This document shows, piece after piece, positions 25,299 to 33,603 of a stretch of 37,997 bases of DNA (positions within the stretch are counted from its first letter, which is position 1; each line of letters opens with the position of its first letter). Location: the NCBI GenBank assembly GCA_021730945.1, contig JAKFYH010000018.1, positions 1 to 37,997 on the forward strand, given 5' to 3'. Under the pieces are notes generated by a model. That model did no database searches. It was not told where the DNA came from and was given only the letters and a program-made list of their open reading frames with translations. The translations under genes and the position numbers were made by a program. The DNA comes from Acidobacteriota bacterium (GTDB lineage: Bacteria; Acidobacteriota; Vicinamibacteria; Vicinamibacterales; UBA2999).

Positions 25299-26439
25299 TT
25301 GGCCATCGTCATTGAAGACCTCGTCCGCCGTTCCACCGACCTGCTGAAGCGGGCCGCCGACATGCGGAGCTATCTTTGACGATGCGCATGATCCCGGTGA
25401 GCTAGCGCAGCTCGAACAGAAGGTGGCGGCCGCCAACTTCTGGGACAACCAAGCCGATGCACAGAAGACGCTTCAGCGGCAGCGCCGGCTGGCCGAAGAC
25501 ATCGACCTGGGCGCCAGCCTGGCGAAGAAGGCCGACGACATTGGCGTGCTGCTCGAGTGGGCGCGCGGCGGAGAAGACGTGCTGGCCGACTTGGCCCGCG
25601 CCCTTGATGCCCTGGACGTGCAGGTCGAAGCGGCCGAGACCAAGAAGATGCTGAGCGGCGAGCACGACCTCGCCAACGCCATCATCACCATCCACCCGGG
25701 CGCCGGCGGCGTCGAATCCCAGGACTGGGCCGAGATGCTGCTGCGCATGTACCTGAAGTGGGCCGAGCGCCGTGGCTTCAAGCGCGAGATGCTTGAGTAT
25801 CAACCTGGTGAAGAAGCGGGATTAAAGAGCGTGACCTTCACGCTCAGCGGTGAGTATGCCTTCGGCCTGATGGCCGCCGAAGCCGGCGTGCATCGGCTCG
25901 TCCGCATTTCGCCATTCGACCAGGCGGCCCGTCGTCATACTTCATTCGCCTCGCTCTACGTGTGGCCGGAGTTTGATGACGACATTGAGATCGACATTCC
26001 CGAAAAGGACCTGCGCATCGACACCTTCCGATCGAGCGGCGCCGGCGGCCAGCACGTCAACGTCACCGACTCCGCTGTTCGCATCACGCACCTGCCGACT
26101 GGCATCGTCACCTCGTGCCAGAACGAGCGGTCGCAGCACAAGAACAAGGACGTGGCCATGAAGGTGCTGAAGGCCAAGCTGTACGACCTGAAAGAGAAGG
26201 AGCAGCAGGACAAACTGTCGCAGATCGGCGGCGCCAAGAAGGAGATTGCTTTCGGGTCGCAGATTCGCAGCTACGTGTTGCAGCCCTACCAGATGATCAA
26301 GGATCACCGGACCAAGTACTCTGAAGGCCAGGTCGAGAAGGTCTTGAACGGCGATATTGACGCGTTCATCAAGACCTACCTGATGCAGAAAGCTACCGGG
26401 ACGTTGGGCCAGGCGGCGGCCGACGAAGACGACGACTAG
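25299..26439 (+). CDS. prfB: peptide chain release factor 2, with programmed +1 frameshift
   Basis: The gene is in two frames. Frame 1 runs from a TTG at 25299 (AAGGAG at 25287-25292, 6 bases away) for 26 codons to CTT-TGA at 25374-25379. A +1 slip on CTT skips the T of TGA and translation continues with GAC GAT from 25378. The product is 379 aa. The joined N-terminus (IEDLVRRSTDLLKRAADMRSYLDDAHDPGELAQLEQKVAAANFWDN) matches RF2. The stop-codon reader SPF (ISPFDQAARRHTS) and the catalytic GGQ (SGAGGQHVNVTDSAVRITH) are present. RF2 ends translation at UGA and UAA and limits its own synthesis through this site. An in-frame start at 25423 would lose the first ~40 residues and is rejected. Confidence 0.96.
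25367..25380 (+). promoter_or_regulatory. prfB frameshift site
   Basis: GGAG (25366-25369), a stimulatory Shine-Dalgarno-like word, is followed by CTATCTTTGAC with the slippery CTT at 25374-25376 and the in-frame TGA at 25377-25379. It is very close to the classic TATCTTTGAC site and makes RF2 synthesis self-limiting. Confidence 0.93.
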
Positions 26440-26852
26440 CGCAGGATCGCGATCACTCCGGCCAGCGCCGCCGTCTGGGTGGCGCCGAATACCAGGCCCC
26501 ACTTCAGCAGCTCTGCATTGCGGTCGATCATCTCGGCCCGCAGCTTGCCAAAACCGTCCGCCATCTCAGCCCGTATTTCACCGAACCCGGTGGCCATTTC
26601 TGTCCGCACCTTGCCGAACTCGGCGGCCATCTCAGCTCGCAGCTTGCCCGACTCGGCGGCCATCTCAGCTCGCAGCTTGCCCGACTCGTTGGCCATCTCA
26701 GATCGTAGCTTGCCCGACTCGGTGGCCATCTCGGCACGCACCTTTCCGAACTCGGTTGTCATGTCGACTCGCAGCCGGCTGCTTTCTTCGGTGAGGCGCC
26801 GTTCGAATCGGTCCGTCACAATCATGATCACGTCGTTGGTGTCGTCTGTCAT
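26436..26852 (-). CDS. 11-residue-repeat coiled-coil protein with C-terminal membrane anchor
   Basis: 138 aa from the ATG at 26852 (AGAGG 5 bases upstream); an ATG at 26888 is also possible. Residues 28-115 are eight consecutive 11-residue units of the form R-x-E-M-A-x-E-x-G-K-L, a hendecad pattern expected to form a nearly straight right-handed or untwisted coiled coil. The last 22 residues (LLKWGLVFGATQTAALAGVIAIL) are one membrane helix, giving a tail-anchored layout like the CCDC90/DUF1640-type coiled-coil proteins; that match is tentative. Function unknown. The stop TAG is on the same CTAG as the prfB stop. Confidence 0.75.
   Translation of the reverse strand: MTDDTNDVIMIVTDRFERRLTEESSRLRVDMTTEFGKVRAEMATESGKLRSEMANESGKLRAEMAAESGKLRAEMAAEFGKVRTEMATGFGEIRAEMADGFGKLRAEMIDRNAELLKWGLVFGATQTAALAGVIAILR
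26508..26771. repeat. eight 33-bp tandem repeats inside the coiled-coil gene
   Basis: The 11-residue units are also diverged repeats at DNA level, with the centre (26620-26740) nearly identical from unit to unit (CATCTCAGCTCGCAGCTTGC recurs). Unit number could vary between strains. Confidence 0.75.
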
Positions 26853-26993
26853 CACGACCTCTGCACGCTGCGCGCTGCTGGCATACATGATTCACTCTGA
26901 TTCCCTGACCACCGCCTGACCACACGACGACGGTCTCATCGTCAAGCCTGTGCGGCAAGCGAAAAGAGAAGGGCGCGAAGAGATTTTACAGAT

Positions 26994-27006
26994 CGCAGAT
27001 TCTGCG
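26994..27006 (-). terminator. weak hairpin after the PBP1A stop
   Basis: CGCAGA-T-TCTGCG inverted repeat 12 bases beyond the PBP1A stop on the minus strand, followed on that strand by ATCTGTAAAATC. A short stem and no real T-run make this a low-confidence terminator. Confidence 0.25.
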
Positions 27007-27017
27007 TACGCCTGCGG

Positions 27018-29297
27018 CTACTGCCGCGACGGCTGTGAGGGCTGGGTGCCGGAGATAAACGCCTCGCTGATCGCGCGGGCATTCAGGTCGCTTGTGACCT
27101 CGCCGGTGTCGCGGTCCACCGTCATGAACACGATGTTGCCAGGCGCGTCGAAGGTGGGTGGATGTTCGCGGTCGGCGTAGAGGTCGAGATACGATCGCAT
27201 GAAGTCGATCCACATCGGCAGCGCCGCGGTGGTGCCGGTTTCGTTGCCGCCGATCGGCTTCTTCTCGTCGTGGCCCATCCAGACCCCCACCGTGACATTG
27301 GGGTCGAAACCGACGAACCAGGCGTCGGTGTTGTCGTCGACGGTGCCGGTCTTGCCGGCGAGCGGCCACTTCAGGGAGTTGGCTGACGCCGCGGTCCCGC
27401 GCTGCACCACGCCTTCCAGCAAATTGGTCATCACGTAGGCGGTATCGGCTCGGATCGCATCCTTGGGCTGCGGCCGCGATTCTTCAAGCAGCGCGCCTTC
27501 GCGATCGGTAATCGTCTGCGCCAGCAGCGGCTGCATGCGGATGCCATGGTTGGGGAATGCCGAGAACGCGCTGGTGATCTCCATCAGCGTCACTTCCTGC
27601 GCGCCGAGCGCCATCGACAGGAACGGCCGGAACGGCTGCGCGAAGCCAAACTTGCCGGCGTAGGACGCCACCTGGGTCGGGCCTAGCATCTCAATCACCT
27701 TGACGGCAGGAATGTTGCGCGACTGTTCGAGCGCGTGCCGCAGCGTCATGCTGCCCTGGAACTTGCGGTCGTAGTTGCGCGGCTGGTACGTCGGCTGGCC
27801 GGCGCCGGCATCGAAATCGGTCGGTTCGTCGACCAGGATCGTGGTGGGCGTCAGCCCGCGGTCGATTGCCGCGGTGTACAGGATCGGCTTGACCGTCGAG
27901 CCCATCTGCCGCAACGCCTGCGTGGCGCGATTGAACTTGCTGCGCCCAAAGCTGTAGCCGCCCACCATCGCCAGGACCTGGCCGGTGTGGTTGTCGATGG
28001 CGACCAGGGCGCCCTCGAGCACCGGGGTCTGCTCAAGGGTGACGGTGGCCGTCTGGCCTTCGATCTTTGTCAGTTCGACGTCGATCACGTCGCCCACCTT
28101 GACCAGGTCGGCCGGTGACGTGCGGCGTGTCCACTGGATGCCGGCCCGGCTCAGCTCGCCGGCGAGCGCACCGATGCGCAACCGCGCGCCCGTTGTGTTT
28201 ACCGATCGCACGACGGCGGGGACGATGTCGCCCACCACCATGCGGCGCGCCCAGCGATCGTGCTTGAAGTTGTCGACCGTCCTGCCTTCTTCCAGCACAT
28301 TGCGGCGCGGCTTGCGAAAGCCTCGGCGCTTGTCGACGCGGCGCAGGCCCTGGTCGACCGCCCGATTGGCGGCCTGCTGCAGCTTGAGATCCAGGCCGGT
28401 TCGCACCGTCAGCCCGCTTTCATAGAGCGCCTTGGCGCCGTAGGTCGCTTCGAGGTGCTTACGGATTTCCTCCAGGAAATACGGCGCCTGGCTGGTCTCG
28501 GCACCCGGGTCGCCGGCCACGACAATCGGCTTCTCCTTGGCCAGGGCGGCCACGTCGGACGTGATGTAGCCCTCGGTGGCCATGCGGTCGAGGGCGTAGT
28601 TACGCCGCCGCTTGGTGGCCTCGGGATTGACGAACGGGCTTTGCCGCACGTTGCCCTGGATGATGCCGGCAATGGTCGCGGCCTCCTCGAGCGCCAGGTC
28701 TTTGGCCGACTTGCCGAAGTAGAGCCGTGACGCCGCTTCCACCCCGTAGGCACCGTGGCCAAAGTAGATCTGATTGCAATACATCGTGAAGATTTCCGGC
28801 TTCGAGTACCGCTTTTCGATTTGGATAGCGACGATCGATTCCTTGATCTTGCGTTCCCACGAGCTGTCGCCGGTGGTGAAGCCGATGTTGGTGGCGAACA
28901 GGTTGCGCGTGAGTTGCTGGGTGAGGGTGCTGCCGCCCGGCACCCGGCCGCTGGAGACGATGTCGCGAACCAGCGCCAGCATCATCCGGGAGATGCTCAA
29001 GCCGGCGTGGTCGAAGAAATCGCCATCTTCGGCCGCCAGGATCGCCTGGCGGAGGGTCTCGGGAATGTCGTTGTAGTGAACGACGACCCGGCGCTCCACG
29101 GCAAATTCACCGATCGGTTGGTCGTCTTTGCCCAGCACGCGGGTGATGGTGTTGGGCGCGTAGTCGTCCAGGTCCGAGATGAGCGGCAGGTCGTCCGAGT
29201 AGGCAAACAACACCCCCGCGGCCGTGCCCAGGAGGGCTGCCGTGACAAACAGGGCGGCGACGCCAGCGTGTCGGGCGTAGCGGAAGGCGATGGTCAT
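27018..29297 (-). CDS. class A penicillin-binding protein (PBP1A type)
   Basis: 759 aa from the ATG at 29297, bifunctional peptidoglycan glycosyltransferase/transpeptidase. A transmembrane helix spans about 12-33. The GT51 domain has the catalytic Glu90 in AILAAEDGDFFDHAGLS, then GGSTLTQQLTRNLF and KIKESIVAIQIEKRYSKPEIFTMYCNQIYFGHGAYGVEAAS. The transpeptidase domain has the serine motif MGSTVKPILYT (near 465), the SRN motif in EQSRNIPAVK, and KTG in LAGKTGTVDDNTDAWFVG (near 645). An OB-like insert lies between them (VGDIVPAVVRSV, residues ~300-400). The in-frame extension to 29402 lies in the shared promoter region and is not used. Confidence 0.95.
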   Translation of the reverse strand: MTIAFRYARHAGVAALFVTAALLGTAAGVLFAYSDDLPLISDLDDYAPNTITRVLGKDDQPIGEFAVERRVVVHYNDIPETLRQAILAAEDGDFFDHAGLSISRMMLALVRDIVSSGRVPGGSTLTQQLTRNLFATNIGFTTGDSSWERKIKESIVAIQIEKRYSKPEIFTMYCNQIYFGHGAYGVEAASRLYFGKSAKDLALEEAATIAGIIQGNVRQSPFVNPEATKRRRNYALDRMATEGYITSDVAALAKEKPIVVAGDPGAETSQAPYFLEEIRKHLEATYGAKALYESGLTVRTGLDLKLQQAANRAVDQGLRRVDKRRGFRKPRRNVLEEGRTVDNFKHDRWARRMVVGDIVPAVVRSVNTTGARLRIGALAGELSRAGIQWTRRTSPADLVKVGDVIDVELTKIEGQTATVTLEQTPVLEGALVAIDNHTGQVLAMVGGYSFGRSKFNRATQALRQMGSTVKPILYTAAIDRGLTPTTILVDEPTDFDAGAGQPTYQPRNYDRKFQGSMTLRHALEQSRNIPAVKVIEMLGPTQVASYAGKFGFAQPFRPFLSMALGAQEVTLMEITSAFSAFPNHGIRMQPLLAQTITDREGALLEESRPQPKDAIRADTAYVMTNLLEGVVQRGTAASANSLKWPLAGKTGTVDDNTDAWFVGFDPNVTVGVWMGHDEKKPIGGNETGTTAALPMWIDFMRSYLDLYADREHPPTFDAPGNIVFMTVDRDTGEVTSDLNARAISEAFISGTQPSQPSRQ

Positions 29298-29337
29298 TCG
29301 TGACGCGTGTTCTGAGTCCCTCGAAGGGCTAAGTCTC

Positions 29338-29346
29338 AGTATAGCA
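29338..29346 (-). promoter_or_regulatory. extended -10 promoter of the PBP1A gene
   Basis: On the minus strand TGCTATACT is an extended -10 element, placing the start near 29331 and a leader of about 34 bases. The leader holds a small CCCT/AGGG hairpin (29318-29328). Confidence 0.5.
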
Positions 29347-29381
29347 GTCAGTTCGGCGGCCACAGCCCGGCTGGCCGGATC

Positions 29382-29416
29382 TTTGAGTTGACAGCAAAAC
29401 ACTCAGATTTCATACT
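29382..29416 (+). promoter_or_regulatory. dnaK promoter with HAIR-like inverted half-sites
   Basis: TTGACA (29388-29393), 17 bases, CATACT (29411-29416) is a strong housekeeping promoter. Its -10 ends 6 bases before the dnaK ATG, so the mRNA is probably leaderless. TTTGAGT (29382-29388) and ACTCAGA (29401-29407) are inverted half-sites that overlap the -35 and spacer. They resemble the HspR operator CTTGAGT-N7-ACTCAAG but with a 12-base gap. Confidence 0.6.
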
Positions 29417-29422
29417 AAGACC

Positions 29423-31339
29423 ATGAGCAAAATCATCGGTATCGATCTGGGCACAACCAATTCCGTCGTGGCAGTGATGGAAGGCGACCAGCCCACCGTC
29501 ATTCAGAACGCGGAAGGGAGCCGGATCACCCCGTCGGTCGTGGCGTTCAGCAAGACCGGCGAGCGATTGGTCGGCCAGGTGGCCAAGCGGCAGGCGGTCA
29601 CCAATCCCGAGAACACCATCTTCTCGATCAAGCGCTTCATGGGCCGCCGCTTCGACGAAGTGAACGAGGAAATGAAGATGGTGCCCTACCGCGTGGAGCG
29701 CGCCGGCAACGGCGACGTGCGCGTGAAGGCCCAGGACCAGGACCTGGCGCCGCCGCAACTGTCGGCGATGATCCTGCAGAAGCTCAAGCAGGCGGCCGAG
29801 GACTACCTGGGCCAGCCGGTCACCCGGGCCGTGATCACGGTGCCCGCGTATTTCAACGACGCCCAGCGCCAGGCGACCAAGGAAGCCGGCCAGATCGCCG
29901 GCCTCGAAGTCATGCGCATCGTCAACGAGCCGACGGCGGCGGCGCTGGCCTACGGCCTCGACAAGAAGAAGGACGAGACGATTGCCGTCTACGACTTCGG
30001 CGGCGGCACATTCGACATCTCGATCCTCGAGGTGGGTGAGGGCGTGGTCGAGGTCAAGTCGACCAACGGCGACACGCACCTCGGTGGTGACAACCTCGAT
30101 CAGCGGGTGATCGAGTGGATTATCGACGAGTTCCGCAAGAGCGACGGCATTGACCTCGGCAAGGATCGCATGGCGTTGCAGCGCCTGCGCGAGGCCGCCG
30201 AGAAGGCCAAGATGGAACTGTCGTCGGTGATGGAGACCGAGATTAACCTGCCGTTCATCACCGCGGACGCCAGCGGCCCCAAGCACCTGGCCATGAAGCT
30301 GTCGCGGGCGAAGTTCGAATCACTGGTCGAAGAGCTGCTGCAAAAGACCGTGGGTCCGACCAAGACGGCGCTGACCGACGCCGGTATCGACCCCTCGAAG
30401 ATCGACGAAGTGGTCCTGGTTGGCGGTTCCACGCGCATTCCGCGCGTGCAGGCCATCGTCAAGGAGATCTTCGGCAAGGAACCGCACAAGGGCGTGAACC
30501 CCGATGAAGTCGTCGCAGTCGGCGCCGCGATTCAGGCCGGCGTCCTCGCCGGTGAAGTCAAGGATCTGCTGCTGCTGGACGTGACGCCGCTGTCGCTGGG
30601 CATCGAGACCATGGGCGGCGTGATGACGCCGCTGATTCAGCGCAACACCACCATCCCGACGCGCAAGAGCGAAGTGTTCTCGACGGCGTCAGACAGCCAG
30701 ACCAGCGTCGAAGTGCACGTCGTGCAGGGCGAGCGTCCGCTGGCCCGCGACAACCGCACGCTCGGCCGGTTCCACCTGGTCGGCCTGCCGCCGGCGCCGC
30801 GGGGCGTGCCGCAGATTGAGGTGACCTTCGACATCGATGCCAACGGCATCGTCAATGTGTCGGCCAAGGATCTGGGCACCCAGAAGGAACAGAAGATCAC
30901 GATCACCGCTTCGTCTGGTCTCAGCAAGGACGAGGTGGACCGCATGATGCGCGAGGCCGAGGCGCACTCGGACGAAGACAAGAAGCGGCGCGAGGAGATC
31001 GAGATTCGCAATCGCGCCGACCAGTCGATGTATACCGCCGAACGCATGATCAAGGATGCCGGCGAGAAGATTCCCATCGCCGACAAGAACGCCATCGAGA
31101 ACGCCATGGCCGACCTCAAGAAAGCCATCGAGGCCAATGACACGCCGGGCATGAGCAAGGCGATGGACGTCCTGATGAGCGCTCAGCACAAGGCGTCGGA
31201 GGCGCTCTACAAGCAGCAGCCAGCGGCTGAGCCTGCGGCCGGGGCCTCGGACGGTCCGGGTGGCGAGGCTGCCGAGGGCGGCGCCAAGCCGGACGGCGAT
31301 GTCATCGACGCCGAAGTGGTCGAGGATGAGAAGAAATAG
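29423..31339 (+). CDS. dnaK: molecular chaperone DnaK (Hsp70)
   Basis: 638 aa ATP-dependent chaperone. Nucleotide-binding domain: [17 protein letters not shown] (residues 4-20), [57 protein letters not shown]. Linker [16 protein letters not shown] (near 384) and substrate-binding domain follow, ending in an acidic tail ([11 protein letters not shown]). First gene of dnaK-dnaJ-hspR; grpE, which often lies between dnaK and dnaJ, is missing here. The ATG lacks a ribosome binding site and lies 6 bases after the -10 box. Confidence 0.97.
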   Translation: MSKIIGIDLGTTNSVVAVMEGDQPTVIQNAEGSRITPSVVAFSKTGERLVGQVAKRQAVTNPENTIFSIKRFMGRRFDEVNEEMKMVPYRVERAGNGDVRVKAQDQDLAPPQLSAMILQKLKQAAEDYLGQPVTRAVITVPAYFNDAQRQATKEAGQIAGLEVMRIVNEPTAAALAYGLDKKKDETIAVYDFGGGTFDISILEVGEGVVEVKSTNGDTHLGGDNLDQRVIEWIIDEFRKSDGIDLGKDRMALQRLREAAEKAKMELSSVMETEINLPFITADASGPKHLAMKLSRAKFESLVEELLQKTVGPTKTALTDAGIDPSKIDEVVLVGGSTRIPRVQAIVKEIFGKEPHKGVNPDEVVAVGAAIQAGVLAGEVKDLLLLDVTPLSLGIETMGGVMTPLIQRNTTIPTRKSEVFSTASDSQTSVEVHVVQGERPLARDNRTLGRFHLVGLPPAPRGVPQIEVTFDIDANGIVNVSAKDLGTQKEQKITITASSGLSKDEVDRMMREAEAHSDEDKKRREEIEIRNRADQSMYTAERMIKDAGEKIPIADKNAIENAMADLKKAIEANDTPGMSKAMDVLMSAQHKASEALYKQQPAAEPAAGASDGPGGEAAEGGAKPDGDVIDAEVVEDEKK

Positions 31340-31372
31340 CGAAGCGCGACTGGCGAATCGCAAAGCATAACG

Positions 31373-32485
31373 ATGGACCTGTACATCGTGCTCGGCGTGG
31401 AGCGTGGGGCCGCATCCGGCGAGATTAAGAAGGCCTATCGCCGGCTGGCGCGACGCCTGCATCCGGACATCAATCCGGGCGATGGCGAGGCCGAGGTGCG
31501 GTTTCGCCAGGTGCTTGACGCCTACGAGACGCTGATCGATCCCGATCGGCGGCGGCGCTACGACGCGGGGCAGTTGAGCGGCGTCAGCGAAGAGGAGGCG
31601 GCGACGTTCGGCTTTGCCGGGTTTGATTTTTCAAGCCGGGTCCATGCCGAGCGCACCACCACGTTTGGCGAATTGTTCGAGGAAGTGCTGTCGCGGCGGG
31701 TCAGTCGCGACGCACCCGACGGCGCCGACCATGGCGCCGATATCCATGCCCGGACCACCCTGACATTTGAAGAGGCCTGGCACGGCGTGCAGCGCTCGGT
31801 GACGGTCACGCGGCAGGATACCTGCCGCTCGTGCGCCGGCAGCGGGTTTCAGCGGGTGGCCGAAACGCGGTGCATGGTCTGCGAAGGCACCGGTGCGGTG
31901 CGCTCGGTGCGCGGCCACATGGTATTTGCCAAGAACTGCCCAACCTGTGGCGGAGCCGGGCGGCTCAAGCAGGAGGAGTGCCTGCCGTGCCACGGCCAGG
32001 GCGTGGCGCCGCGGACTGAGACGCTCCAGGTGCGGATTCCCGCGGGGGTGGCTGCCGGCGCGCGCGTGCGCATTCCCGGTAAGGGCCACGCCGGAGTGCG
32101 CGGCGGCCTGCCCGGCGACCTCCTGATCGACGTCGACGTGCTTGAGCACCCGATTTATCGCCGCGAGGGTGACGACCTGCATCTGTCGGTCCCGATCGCC
32201 GTGCACGAGGCGGCGCTCGGCGCGAAAATCGACATTGAATCGCCCGACGGTCCGGTCCGGTTGCGCGTGCCCCCTGGCACGCAGTCGGGGCAGCGGTTTC
32301 GCTTGCGCGATCGGGGCGCGGTTGGCCGAAATGGCCGGCGCGGCGACCTGGTGGCCGAGGTGCGCATGCGGCTGCCCAAGGTGCTGGACGAGCGTTCCAA
32401 GGAATTGCTGCGCGAATTCGGCCGGATCAACGGCGAAAGTGTCAGGGAGTCCACCTCCGCGAAAGCTGCGGCGGATCAACAATGA
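31373..32485 (+). CDS. dnaJ: co-chaperone DnaJ (Hsp40)
   Basis: 370 aa. J domain at residues 2-65 with the HPD tripeptide at 30-32 that triggers DnaK ATP hydrolysis. Four zinc-binding CxxCxGxG motifs follow from about residue 150 (CRSCAGSG, CMVCEGTG, CPTCGGAG, CLPCHGQG), then the two C-terminal beta domains (LQVRIPAGVAAGARVRIPGKGHAG, IYRREGDDLHLSVPIAVHEAALGAKI). The Gly/Phe-rich linker is short and poorly marked (FGFAGFDFSSR). The gene is 33 bases after dnaK and its stop overlaps the hspR ATG. Confidence 0.95.
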   Translation: MDLYIVLGVERGAASGEIKKAYRRLARRLHPDINPGDGEAEVRFRQVLDAYETLIDPDRRRRYDAGQLSGVSEEEAATFGFAGFDFSSRVHAERTTTFGELFEEVLSRRVSRDAPDGADHGADIHARTTLTFEEAWHGVQRSVTVTRQDTCRSCAGSGFQRVAETRCMVCEGTGAVRSVRGHMVFAKNCPTCGGAGRLKQEECLPCHGQGVAPRTETLQVRIPAGVAAGARVRIPGKGHAGVRGGLPGDLLIDVDVLEHPIYRREGDDLHLSVPIAVHEAALGAKIDIESPDGPVRLRVPPGTQSGQRFRLRDRGAVGRNGRRGDLVAEVRMRLPKVLDERSKELLREFGRINGESVRESTSAKAAADQQ

Positions 32486-32928
32486 CCAAGCGACAAGGCA
32501 AAGCCTATTTCATGATCAGCGTGGTGGCGCAGCGCTACAACATCCATCCACAGACGCTGCGCCTGTACGAGCGGGAAGGATTGCTCAAACCTTCACGCAC
32601 CGAGGGCAACACGCGGCTTTATTCCGAGGACGATCTCGAGCAGTTGGAAACAATTCTGTCACTTACCCGAGATTTGGGCGTCAACCTGGCCGGCGTGGAG
32701 ATCATCTTGAATATGCGCGGCAAGATGGAGCAAATGCAGGGGGAAGTGAACGAGTTCATGGAATATGTGAAGCACGAACTGGCGCGCGGCATCGACGATT
32801 GGGAGCAGCGGTTGGGTACCGCGCTCGTGAAAGCGTCGCCGGCCGACCTGGTGCGATCGGTGCATCCGGGTCCCGATGCGACCGTGAGCAAGTCCGACGC
32901 CACAAAAAAATCTCGCGGACAAAGCTAA
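32482..32928 (+). CDS. hspR: heat-shock repressor HspR (MerR family)
   Basis: 148 aa. The MerR-type winged helix is at ~8-75: YFMISVVAQRYNIHPQTLRLYEREGLLKPSRTEGNTRLYSEDDLEQLETILSLTRDLGVNLAGVEIIL, typical of HspR, and it is followed by a coiled-coil dimer helix. In actinobacteria HspR represses the dnaK operon with DnaK as co-repressor, binding HAIR sites; the same logic is inferred here since it is the third gene of the operon. The ATG overlaps the dnaJ TGA (ATGA). The C-terminal tail (SPADLVRSVHPGPDATVSKSDATKKS) is unstructured. Confidence 0.92.
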   Translation: MTKRQGKAYFMISVVAQRYNIHPQTLRLYEREGLLKPSRTEGNTRLYSEDDLEQLETILSLTRDLGVNLAGVEIILNMRGKMEQMQGEVNEFMEYVKHELARGIDDWEQRLGTALVKASPADLVRSVHPGPDATVSKSDATKKSRGQS

Positions 32929-32934
32929 AAGGTA

Positions 32935-32961
32935 TTGTCATCGCGAGGTCAGTGATAAGAT
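32935..32961 (+). promoter_or_regulatory. possible promoter of the sigma-like gene
   Basis: TTGTCA (32935-32940), a 15-base spacer, and the extended -10 TGATAAGAT (32953-32961). The -10 ends 6 bases before the GTG at 32968. If real, the sigma-like and ATPase genes can be expressed apart from the heat-shock operon. Confidence 0.4.
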
Positions 32962-32967
32962 TTGCCC

Positions 32968-33603
32968 GTGGTCAGGAAGTTCGAGTCACTGGCATCTGAA
33001 TCAGAAACTCTGCACGCCTACCTCCGAGAAATTTCCAGCTTCCCGCTGCTCACGCCCGATGCCGAACAGCAGCTTGGTCGCCAGATTCAACAACACGGTG
33101 ATGAAGATGCGCTGGGACGGCTCGTGCAGTCGAACCTGCGGTTTGTCGTGCAGTACGCGAAGCGATTCCGGCGCCTCGGTGTACCGCTGCTCGACCTGAT
33201 TCACGAAGGCAACCTCGGCCTGATCGAAGCCGCGCGCCGGTTCGACCCCGCGCAGGCGCAGACATTTCAAGCCTCGGCCTTGTGGTGGATTCGACAGGCC
33301 ATGATGCACCTGTTGGCCGAAGCCTCGCGCACGCCGGAAGTCAGCTCCACCGGCTTGATGGCCGCGGCTGTGGCCGGCCGCCAGGTCGAGGCGATCCGCG
33401 TCGCCCTGGAGTACGCGCACTCGGCCGGTGGTGAGATCCGCGAGCCGGCGACCAGTGACGCCGAAGACCTTGAGGTGCACCTGCAGAACGAGGGCCGCAA
33501 GCGGCGCAAGGCCCGCAAACAGGGCAAGGGCCCCCTCAAGTTCGAGGCCGGCGCCCTGCACGCGCTGCGTCAGCACAGCGTGCTGCGCAGTTACCTGAAC
33601 TAA
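32968..33603 (+). CDS. truncated sigma-70-like protein (regions 1.2-2 only)
   Basis: 211 aa from the GTG at 32968 (a TTG at 32962 is possible). Residues 12-45 resemble sigma region 1.2 (LHAYLREISSFPLLTPDAEQQLGRQI). Residues 49-94 are a clear region 2.1-2.2, the RNA-polymerase-binding part (NLRFVVQYAKRFRRLGVPLLDLIHEGNLGLIEAARRFDP). Region 2.3-2.4 is altered: in E. coli RpoD numbering Thr429 is Ala102 and Tyr430, the residue that flips out the -11 base, is Ser103, while both Trp (106-107) and Gln437 (Gln110) stay; Thr440 is Met113. Regions 3 and 4 are missing; instead there is a basic, low-complexity stretch (RKRRKARKQGKGPLK) and an end, ALHALRQHSVLRSYLN, that resembles the last residues of RpoD. 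It could bind core polymerase without -35 contact, or be decaying. The DnaC-like gene starts in its stop codon. Confidence 0.8.
   Translation: MVRKFESLASESETLHAYLREISSFPLLTPDAEQQLGRQIQQHGDEDALGRLVQSNLRFVVQYAKRFRRLGVPLLDLIHEGNLGLIEAARRFDPAQAQTFQASALWWIRQAMMHLLAEASRTPEVSSTGLMAAAVAGRQVEAIRVALEYAHSAGGEIREPATSDAEDLEVHLQNEGRKRRKARKQGKGPLKFEAGALHALRQHSVLRSYLN

Noticed and set aside
25423-26439. prfB starting at 25423, or prfB as a frameshifted pseudogene
   Set aside because: The CTTTGAC site with upstream GGAG and the RF2-like first 26 codons show the normal programmed frameshift; the gene is intact.
29298-29402. N-terminal extension of PBP1A to 29402
   Set aside because: It crosses the PBP1A extended -10 and reaches the dnaK promoter, and lacks any membrane or domain signal before the ATG at 29297.
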